From NCBI GenBank assembly GCA_033439265.1, contig JAVTVX010000012.1:29644761-29708760 (forward strand): a stretch of 64,000 bases of DNA, read 5' to 3'. The translations under genes were made by a program, and so were the position numbers. Every line of letters begins with the position of its first letter. Position 1 is the stretch's first letter. Shown one piece after another: positions 56,168 through 64,000 of this stretch. The notes beneath the pieces were generated by a model. It saw nothing but the letters and a program-made list of their open reading frames with translations. It searched no databases and was not told the origin of the DNA. This stretch comes from Dillenia suffruticosa (Eukaryota; Streptophyta; Magnoliopsida; Dilleniales; Dilleniaceae).

Positions 56168-58246
56168 CCCAAGAAGCACAATGGTTAGGGTATGGTGGTG
56201 GCTTGGCTTGGAGGAGAAATTGATGATGAAAATTTAGGTAATTTTTCCATCTTAACTTAGTTTATTTTCTTGTTCCATGAATTTGAAGATTTTGTTGAAA
56301 TTGATAAAATTAAATTTGGGAAACCTAAATCTAGGGTTATAAAATATTAGATTTAGAGTTTGGAATAAATAAAAATTGTGTAATTATATAAGTAAAGTAT
56401 TGATAGATGATTTGAACATAAAATAATGGAGGAAAGTGAAATCTATTGATTTTTCTACAAAGGGGATGACTTGTGCATACTATGATCTTACCCTCATAAC
56501 TCCTTCTTCATAAAGGCAATTCAAATGTGATTTTGTTCTCATGAAACTAGACTCCGAGAGCTTGAAAATGACATATGATTCGAAACATTTGGATGAGAAT
56601 TGGATTTTTTATGATTTTGAAAAGAATTCCGTGCTACAGAGAATGCCCTGTTCTCCCCCTGTTTTGGCGTATTGTTTCCCTTCAATTTTGAGATGCCTTC
56701 TAGATTGAATTAGACTAAATTCTAAACATGAAACTTCTAGATCTATATCTTATCTTTAAATTGAGATAAGAATAATGTGATTTGGATGTGTATAGTGAAA
56801 GTTATAGCCATTTTCCCATAACTGCACAGATTGAAAAAAAATATTTGAAAATAGGAAAATCTAGGAGAATTGTAAATAGGGATTTTATAATGACACAAAT
56901 GATGACCAATTAATAAAATGAGAACAAGAACAAGAAAATATTCAAAATTAGGGTTTAAATACAGTTAAAGAAAATTTGTAGACCTTTGAATTTAAGAAGA
57001 AATGACCCGAAAATTATTATTACTGGTTTAGGATAATCATTGGATCTTGAAAGAAGATTTCTTTGGAGCTGATAATGTACAGGGATTGAATACCCTCTTG
57101 AGGTGAGTGGATGGTTTGTTGTATCTTTAAATGGACAAATTGTTTTTAAATTCTTTAATAAATGATTTTGAATGATTTTATATCTTTTATATAAATTTTT
57201 GTGATTGTGCGATGTCTGAAATGAAGATAAATGACTATAGTCATTCTCTCCACGAAACAACCCAACGGGGTAACATGGTTGGGGTTAGAAGAGCGGAGGA
57301 GGCAAACGTGCCTCCCTTTGCCGAAATCGTACTATATCTGGATACACCCCGGTGAGATACGAATCAACGCCAAGATAGAGGATATAGTATTTCGAAATAA
57401 GTGAATTGAAAACCTCTTGGTGGACTTCTACCCGAGTTAAGCCAAACCTTAGGTAGAAATGTTTTCTTTAGAGAAATCCCGTGATTTTCAGAAAGTCTAA
57501 AGTCTATGGAAGGATGTTTATTTGAAATTATTCTGATTCACTGAACCTATTTGCTTATGAAATGAGTTATTTATAACATATGTGTTTTTTACTTTCCCAC
57601 ACTCACCCCTCATTTGTTGCACAATTATATCATTGCAATCCATTCACTAAATATTTATAGTACTCACTCATCTTTTTCACATTTTTAAGAGAAAGTTTAG
57701 ACATGAGACTTTGTTTGGAATGATAGGAGAAGTGTTTTGCTGATCGTTGATAGGTATTGATGGTATAGCTTTTATTTTTGAGATTAAGGTAGTAAAATCC
57801 ATGGAAGAAGGATTTTATACTTTTATTTGGTTTGGATTCGATTGATACTTGATTTATTTTCATTTTTGTGGGCCAATATTGGTGGAATCTACTCTTAGAC
57901 CATTTGGAACATTATAAATGATGTTAAATTTACTTTCACAAAATTATTTTTGTTTATGAGGGACATTTGTATTTTTATTGTGAATTTTAAAAATATTTCT
58001 GAAAATTAATTGTTGACTTTATTGGTTTAGAACATGTATTGGAATTTGAAATGGTCGGGTTGATATCGTGCATGCTATTGAAATTGGATGGACCGGGTTA
58101 ATGATTTGTATGATTTTAAATAGTTTTGAAACATGTTTGAACAGGTGGAATGCATTGCGTTGTCCTGATATATGGGGAGATTCTATCCGTATACCGAGAA
58201 AATACGGCAGTTGTTGCGTGCCTGACTCGAGGGTTGGGGTGTGACA
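55871..58246 (+). repeat. 5' LTR of the young Gypsy element
   Basis: It starts TGTAGCACCTAG and ends GGTTGGGGTGTGACA (2,376 bp). A CT-rich region and CA/CT microsatellite lie at 55940-56165. The 100-codon plus frame over this region is a low-complexity by-product. Confidence 0.93.
56130..56165. repeat. (CA)n(CT)n microsatellite
   Basis: ACACACACACACAC followed by CTCTCTCTCTCTCTCT. The matching point of the 3' LTR (about 63605-63635) lacks the CA part and has fewer CT units. Confidence 0.93.
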
Positions 58247-58320
58247 ACTTTATTGTCATAGAGGGCTATATACAAATGATAAATTTGTGAGTTGACTAAT
58301 AATTTTGTTTATGGTTTATA

Positions 58321-58783
58321 TTGATAGTTACGATGAAAATCTTTGGGGTAAATATTCGTGTACTACTAGATACAAAGTCTAATAATTTATTTGTGAGTGC
58401 GGAATTTGCTAGGCATTCCGATAGATCTTTAACTCCGCTTGTTGAAGAATTGTTGGTTATCACCCTTTTGGGAGAACAGCTAATTAAGGATACAGTATAT
58501 AAGAATTATGAAGTGAAGGTCAGTGAGATAACTCTCGAAGCGGACTTGATTTCATTGGAGATGAAAGATTTTGATTCCACACTAGGCATGGAATGGCTGT
58601 GTCTTCACAGAGTTTCAGTAAACTATTTCACCAAGGAAGTGGAATTCAGCAAACCGGAAAGTCTTTCGCTTGTGTTCTATGGTAAGTGGCAAGTCTTGTC
58701 GAGTTGTGTAATTTTAACTCTTGAAACACGGAGATTAGTGTATAAGGATCGAAACTTATTTAACTCACATTATTGACACCACG
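58321..58783 (+). pseudogene. Aspartic protease of the young Gypsy element
   Basis: An open frame of 151 codons reads VNIRVLLDTKSNNLFVSAEF, where the active site DTG has become DTK, so it should be inactive. VYKNYEVKVSEITLEADLIS and FDSTLGMEWLCLHRVSVNYF are the rest of the protease fold. The frame starts about 75 bp after the LTR. Confidence 0.9.
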
Positions 58784-59660
58784 GTGGGAAATTATAATCT
58801 AGATGCTATTCCTATGGTAAATGAATTTCCTGGTATCTCTCCAGAAGAATTGTTTGGGCTACCTCTTATTCGGGAATTTGACTTCTCTATTGATTTAATT
58901 CTTGACACTACTCCAATCTCAATTCCTCCCTATCGAATGGCACCTGCAGAGTTAAAAGAGTTGAAAGTTTAGCTCCAAGAGTTATTGGCCGAGGGTTTCA
59001 TCAGGCCAAGTATTTCGCCTTGGGGTGCTCTGGTTCTGTTTGTGAAGAAGAAAAACGGAACCCTTCAGTTGTGTATTGATTACCGACAACTCAATAAGAC
59101 AACAATCAAGAATAAGTATCCTCTCCCGAGGTTGATGATCTTTTTGATCAATTTTAAGGGGCTAGTGTGTTCTCAAACATAGATTTGAGATCGGAGTATC
59201 ATCAACTGAGGATCAAAGGTGATGATGTACCCAAGACCGCATTTAGGACATGGTATGGACACTATGAATTTTTAGTAATACCTGTTGGGTTGACGAATGC
59301 TCCTGCAGATTGCATAGATCTTATGAATCAAATATTTCATCCCTATCTCGATAAATTTATCATAGTTTTCATCGACGATATCTTAATATATTTCCAGAGT
59401 GATGAAGAACATTGCGAACATCTCTTAACCATATTACAAACTCTTAGGGAGAAGGAGTTGTATACCAAGTTCTCTAAATGCGAGTTTTGGCTAAGAAATA
59501 TTGGGTTTTTGGGACATGTAGTTTCCAAAGATAGGATTTTTGCGGATCCAAAGAAGATAGAAGCCATTCTAAAGTGGGAACAGCCTAAGAATATCACTGA
59601 GGTGAGAAATTTCCTTGGATTAGTAAGGTATTATTAGAGATTTGTAGAAGGATTCTCAAA
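58784..59660 (+). pseudogene. Reverse transcriptase of the young Gypsy element
   Basis: FPGISPEELFGLPLIREFDF (linker), [60 protein letters not shown] and [15 protein letters not shown] are the ordered RT motifs, and the Asp pair of FIDD is kept. One frameshift lies near 59150 and one stop near 58970. Confidence 0.93.
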
Positions 59661-60170
59661 TATAATAACTCCAATGACTAATTTGACTCGGAAGAGAGTC
59701 AAGTTCAAATGGGATGAAATGTGTGAAGGTAGTTTTCAAGAGCTTAAACGGAGAATGACCTCCGCCCCTATCCTTGCTCTTCCTATTAGCGGCGGTGGTG
59801 ATTTTATGGTATATAGTGATACTAACAAGCAAGGACTAGGGTGTATGTTGATGTAAGGTGATATAGTGATTGCTTATACCTCTCGCCAATTAAAGAAACA
59901 TGAAGTGAACTACCCTACTCATGATTTGGAACTAGCTACCTTGTCTTTGTTTGAAAGATTTAGCGGCATTATTTATATGGGGTTTCATGCAAGATCTTTA
60001 CCGACCACAAAAGTCTAAAACACTTGCTCACTCAAAAGGAGTTAAACTTGAGGCAGTGGAGGTGGTTGGAACTAATCAAAGATTATGGTTTGGTGATTGA
60101 TTATTACATTGGGAAGGCGAAGGTTGTTGCAGATGCCTTAAGTCATAAATCTTCAATTTTGGCAAATTAA
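59661..60170 (+). pseudogene. RNase H of the young Gypsy element
   Basis: FMVYSDTNKQGLGCMLM holds the first catalytic Asp. [11 protein letters not shown] appears here as [10 protein letters not shown] near 60125. Stops occur after LM (59856) and later. The last part belongs to the duplicated block. Confidence 0.85.
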
Positions 60171-60191
60171 AGGAGTTCCTATCTCTCTTGT

Positions 60192-61314
60192 TTGGTTGGA
60201 CTTTGTGCCCTTGGAATCGAATTCACTAAGGATAATCAAGGTGTTCTATTAGCCAAATTTATGGTGAGGCCTATTTTAGTAGACCGCATTCAGGAGCTTG
60301 AAGCAATCGATGAGGAATTGAAGGATATAGTGGAGAAGATTCAAAAATGGGAATGTGGTGAGTTTCAAATTCGGGAAGATAGATTTATAACTTATGGGAA
60401 ACGCATATGTATTCCGAACAATGAGGATCTCCGAAAGGCCATACTTGAAGAGGCTCATTCCTCAACTTATGCTATGCATCCAGGGAGTACCAAGATATAC
60501 CGAACCATCAAGGAATCATATTGATAATCCGGATTAGAAAGGAGATAGCTGAGTTTGTTGCTAGATGTCTAGTGTGCCAACAAGTCAAAGCTTAACACCA
60601 GAGACCAACCAGTGTCCTCCAACCACTGCCGATTCCCGAATGGAAGTGGAAACATATTATCATAGATTTTGTTATAGGATTGCCACGTATTCCAAGAGAT
60701 CACGATTCCATTTAGGTAATTGTAAACTGTCTCACCAAATCAGCTCACTTCTTGCTGATTTAGAACACCTATTCTTTGAAAAGATTGGCTAAATTATATA
60801 TTGACGAGATCGTGAGATTTCATAGCGTTCCGGTATCCATTGTATCGGACCATGATCCTCGATTTGTTTCTAAATTTTGGCCTAAGCTGCAAGAGTCCTA
60901 AAGGACTACGATGAAATTTAGTACTGTTTTCCATTCTCAAACCGATGGGCAATCGGACCATATAATTCAAACTTTAGAGAACATGTTGAGGGCGTGTGTC
61001 TTGGATTTCTGGGGAAGTTGGGACTGGCACCTTTCATTGATTGAATTCGCCTATAATAACAGTTATCAAGCTAGCATAGGGATACCTCCCAATGAAGCTC
61101 TTTACAGAAGGAAGTGTCGGACTCCATTGTGTTGGGACGAGGTTAAAGAGAGAAAGATTGAAAATGTAGAATTGATCGAGATCACTAAAGAAAATGTGAA
61201 ATTAATTCAGGAAAGAATGAAGGCGGCTCAATATCGACAAAAGAACTACGCCGACAAGGGGAAAAGATCTTTAGAATTCAAAGTATGAGATACGGTGTTT
61301 TTTAAGATCTCTCC
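60192..61314 (+). pseudogene. Integrase, copy 1
   Basis: AHSSTYAMHPGSTKIYRTIK is the zinc-finger histidine part, followed by the stop pair TGATAA where TGGTGG is expected. ASIGIPPNEALYRRKCRTPL and KLIQERMKAAQYRQKNYADK lie near the end. The catalytic Glu in GQSEHIIQTLE is Asp here (GQSDHII). Frameshifts break the core between 60530 and 60910. Confidence 0.88.
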
Positions 61315-61616
61315 TTGGAATGGAATAATTCAAATTCAGAAACGAGGAAGTTAAACTCTCGATACATCGGTCCCTTCAAAATCCTTGAAAGGATTGGACA
61401 AGTGGCATATCGGTTAGAATTATCGCCGGAGTTGCAGAGCATCCATGACATTTTTCACGTTTCAATGTTGAGAAAGTACTTATCAGATCCCTCGCACGTA
61501 TTAGAAACACCTCCGGTAGAGTTGAATGAAAATTTGAGTTTCAAGATACAACCGGTAAAGATCATTGATCGACAGACCAAAGAATTGAGAAGTAAACAAA
61601 TCCCTATGATTAAGGT
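61315..61616 (+). pseudogene. Chromodomain region, copy 1, truncated by the duplication
   Basis: NSRYIGPFKILERIGQVAYR and LQSIHDIFHVSMLRKYLSDP lead to KELRSKQIPMIKVL, after which the frame runs into the next RNase H copy. The chromodomain's WRN..EEATWE half is therefore missing from this copy. Confidence 0.88.
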
Positions 61617-63210
61617 CTTGCTCACTCAAAAAGAGTTAAACTTGAAATAACAGAAGTGGTTGGAATTAATCAAAGATTATGATTTAGTGATTGATAAATA
61701 CCTTAGGAAGGCAAATGTCGTTGCAGATGCTTTAAGTCGTAAGTCTTCAATTTTGGCAAATCAAGGGAATTCCTATCTCTCTTGTTTGGTTAGACTTCGT
61801 GCCCTTGGAGTTGAATTCGCTAAGGATAATCAAGGTGTTCTATTAACCAAATTTGTGGTGAGGCCTATTTTGGTAGACCGCATTCGGGAGCTTGAAGCGA
61901 CCAATAAAGAATTGAAGGACATAATGGAGAAGATTCAAAAAGGGGAATGTGGTGAGTTTCAAATTCGGGAAGATGGACTTGTAACTTATGGGAAATGCAT
62001 ATGTATTCTGAAGGATGAGGATCTCTAAAAGGTCATACTTGAAGAGGCTCATTTCTCGACTTATGTTATGCATCCGGGGAGTACCAAGATATACCGAACT
62101 ATCAAGAAATCATATTGATAATCTGGATTGAAAAGAGAGATAGCTGAGTTTGTTGCTATATGTCTAGTGTGCCAACAAATCAAAGCTGAACACCAGAGAC
62201 CAGTCGATGTCCTCCAACCACTGCCGATTCCTGAATGGAAGTGGAAACATATTATTATAGATTTTGTTGTGAGATTGCCACATATTCCAAGACGTCACAA
62301 TGTCATTTGGGTAATTGTAGACCGTCTCACCAAATCAGCGCACTTCTTGTCGATTCAGAACACCTATTCTTTGAAAAGATTGGCTAAATTATATATTGAC
62401 GAGATCACTAGATTTCATGGCATTCCGGTATCCATTGTATCAGACCATAATCCTCGATTTGTTTCTAAATTTTGGCCTAAGCTGCAAGAGTCCTTAAGGA
62501 CTACGATGAAATTTAGTATTGCTTTCCATCCTCAAACCGATGGGCAATCAGAGCATATAATTCAGACTTTAGAGAACATGTTGAGGGCGTGTGTCTTGGA
62601 TTTCTGGGGAAGTTGGGACCGACACCTTTCATTGGTTGAATTCGCCTATAATAATAGTTATCAAACTAGCATAGGAATGCCTCCCTATGAAGCTCTTTAC
62701 GAAGGAAGTGTCAGACTCCATTGTATTGGGATGAGGTTGGAGAGAGAAAGATTGAAAGTGTAGAATTGATCGAGACCACTAAAGAAAATGTGAAATTGAT
62801 TCGGGAAAGAATGAAGGCGAACCAATATCAACAAAAAAGCTACGCCGACAAGAGTAGAAGATCTTTAGAATTCAAAATATGAGATGGGGTGTTTTTGAAG
62901 ATCTCTTTTTGGAAGGGAATAATTCGATTTCAGAAACGAGAAAAGTTAAACTCTCGATACATCGGTCCCTTCAAAATCCTTGAAAGGATTAGACAAATGG
63001 CAAATCGGTTAGAATTGCCACCCGAGTTGCAGAGCATCCAAGACATTTTTCACTTTTCAATGTTAAGAAAGTACTTATCAAATCCCTCGCATGTATTAGA
63101 AGCACTTCCGGTAGAGTTGAATGAAAATTTGAGTTTCAATGTACAACTGGTGAAGATCATTGATCGACAAATCAAAGAATTAAGAAGTAAACAAAGCCCT
63201 ATGATTAAGG
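61617..63210 (+). repeat. Internal tandem duplication, copy 2
   Basis: About 90% identical to copy 1 in a 340-bp sample. It shares the TGATAA stop pair in the integrase zinc finger (60521 and 62115), so that lesion existed before the duplication. Confidence 0.92.
61653..62888 (+). pseudogene. Integrase, copy 2 (better preserved)
   Basis: An open frame of 211 codons (62128-62763) covers IAEFVAICLVCQQIKAEHQR, HIIIDFVVRLPHIPRR (first Asp), VDRLTKSAHFLSIQNTYSL, SIVSDHNPRFVSKFWPK (second Asp) and TDGQSEHIIQTLENML (Glu), so the DDE triad is present. The frame is lost upstream by TGATAA at 62115 and downstream near 62700. Confidence 0.9.
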
Positions 63211-63299
63211 TACTGTGGAGAAGTAACCAAGTCGAGGAAGAGACTTGGGAACCCACGGGTACGATGCAGAAACAATACCCCCATCTTTTTTATGTATAA
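62889..63299 (+). pseudogene. Chromodomain region, copy 2, complete end of pol
   Basis: NSRYIGPFKILERIRQMANR and IFHFSMLRKYLSNP lead to SPMIKVLWRSNQVEEETWEP and MQKQYPHLF, the intact C-terminal chromodomain, then a stop at 63297. Chromodomains of this class direct integration toward heterochromatin. Confidence 0.9.
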
Positions 63300-63329
63300 T
63301 TTTTTTTAAATTTCGAGAATAAAAATTTT

Positions 63330-63346
63330 TTTAAGGGGTTAAGTGT
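63330..63346 (+). other. Probable polypurine tract of the young Gypsy element
   Basis: TTAAGGGGTTAAGTGT precedes the 3' LTR start TGTAGTACC. Confidence 0.6.
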
Positions 63347-64000
63347 TGTAGTACCGAGAAAGAGGAAAAAAATAAAAAAAAAAAAAGATAGAAAAGTCAA
63401 AATTTCTTACTCTCTCTCCTCTCCCCTCACTTTCCCAATTCTTCAATTTCCCGCAAACCCCAAAACCCCCTTTTTTCTCTCATCTCTCTCTCTCGTCTCT
63501 CACTCTCTCCCTCTCCCTCTCCTTCGACTTCTCTCTCTCCCACCTTCACTCACTTCATTTTTCTTCCTCAGTTTTCAATCGCGTCTCCCCCTCTCTCGCT
63601 CTATTTACACTCTCTCTTTCCCTCTCTCTCTCTCTTTCCCTCAAGAAGCACGATGGTTAGGGTATGGTGGTGGCTTAGCTTGGAGGGGAAATTAATGATG
63701 AAAATTTAGGTAATTTTCCTATCATAACTTGGGTTATTTTCTTGTTCCATGAATTTGAAGATTTTGTTGAAATTGATGAAATTAAATTTGGGAAATCTAA
63801 ACCTGTGGTTATAAAATATTGGGTTTAGGGTTTGAAATAAATGAAAATTATGTAATTATATAAGTAAAGCATTGTTAGATGATTTGAATTTAGAATAATG
63901 GAGGAAAGTGAAATCTAATTGAAAATATTGATTTTTCTACAAAGGGAATGATGTTGTGATCTTACCCTCATAACTCCTTCTGCATATAGGCAATTCAAAT
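63347..64000 (+). repeat. 3' LTR of the young Gypsy element, partial
   Basis: It starts TGTAGTACCGAG and follows the 5' LTR (CT-rich block, AAGAAGCACGATGGTTAGGG, TGTTCCATGAATTTGAAG) to the window end, so about 1.7 kb is missing. Confidence 0.93.

Larger units (their letters stand above)
60023..61616 (+). repeat. Internal tandem duplication, copy 1 (1,594-bp unit)
   Basis: CTCACTCAAAAGGAGTTAAAC at 60027 recurs at 61621, and CTTCAATTTTGGCAAAT at 60151 recurs at 61745; both offsets are 1,594 bp. The unit covers the RNase H end, the integrase and most of the chromodomain. Confidence 0.93.
55871..64000 (+). mobile_element. Ty3/Gypsy chromovirus (Tekay/Del-like), the youngest element, gag-less
   Basis: The 5' LTR is 55871-58246 and the 3' LTR starts at 63347 and runs off the window. 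The part of the LTRs compared by eye differs at about 7% of positions, far less than the element at 23263. Between the 5' LTR and the protease are only about 75 bp, so gag and the primer-binding site are missing. Pol order is protease, RT, RNase H, integrase and chromodomain, with the RNase H end to chromodomain block present twice. It is inserted in Copia element 3; its target duplication cannot be checked because the right end lies outside. Confidence 0.93.

Noticed and set aside
55921..56223. 100-codon plus frame in the 5' LTR
   Set aside because: It is a CT-rich low-complexity translation; the corresponding 3' LTR region does not preserve it.
1..64000. CRISPR arrays, bacterial operons, rRNA or tRNA genes
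   Set aside because: The repeats present are microsatellites, minisatellites and transposon arrays. No cloverleaf or rRNA core sequence was seen on reading.

Overview
The window looks like AT-rich, repeat-dense chromatin from a flowering plant, probably a eudicot. The evidence is Ty3/Gypsy chromovirus-like elements with 2.4-2.8 kb LTRs, Ty1/Copia elements, CACTA transposons, a LINE, a hAT remnant, and one plant-type glycosyltransferase gene whose coding blocks still show spliceosomal introns. I see no prokaryotic operon and no intact host gene. Most open reading frames are decayed transposon genes or chance frames in low-complexity DNA.

Layout. 1-283: LINE fragment. About 283-4770: truncated Ty3/Gypsy element (minus strand) and an LTR that holds a 60-bp minisatellite. 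6891-8880: CACTA-like element built from TTTAGCGACGGATT hairpin motifs. 9290-10179: hAT transposase remnant and a fold-back repeat. 10219-20864: solo LTR with a 1,163-bp internal tandem duplication, split by a 7,025-bp CACTA element (12225-19249, target duplication GTA). 21643-48176: a disrupted beta-1,3-galactosyltransferase (GT31) gene on the minus strand. 49343-52170: Ty1/Copia element. 54290-55870: another Copia fragment carrying a 132-bp fold-back. 55871-64000: plus-strand Ty3/Gypsy element that lacks gag, carries an internal 1.6-kb tandem duplication, and has its 3' LTR cut by the window edge.

The central structure is a set of nested insertions. The GT31 gene keeps recognisable exons at 48176-47615 and its 3' exon at 21846-21643, about 25.6 kb apart. 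Between them is a U6 snRNA copy (22026-22126) fused at its terminal T-run to a 5'-truncated LINE (22127 onward). The LINE continues in pieces at 39691-40011, 42780-42909 and 47269-47615, where it ends in an A-rich tail inside the third recognisable exon. The LINE was then broken by an 11-kb Ty3/Gypsy element (23263-39685, perfect TSD TGAGA), by an LTR at about 40012-42770, and by a Ty1/Copia element (42910-47268). One LTR of the Gypsy element was itself split by another LTR (32261-37646, TSD TCGTC/TCATC), which was split by a third (34088-36832, perfect TSD ACAGT). The reading frames, target duplications and LTR pairs support this order independently. Nothing in the window appears to encode a working protein; the best-preserved frames are the GT31 exons and the pol region of the youngest Gypsy element.
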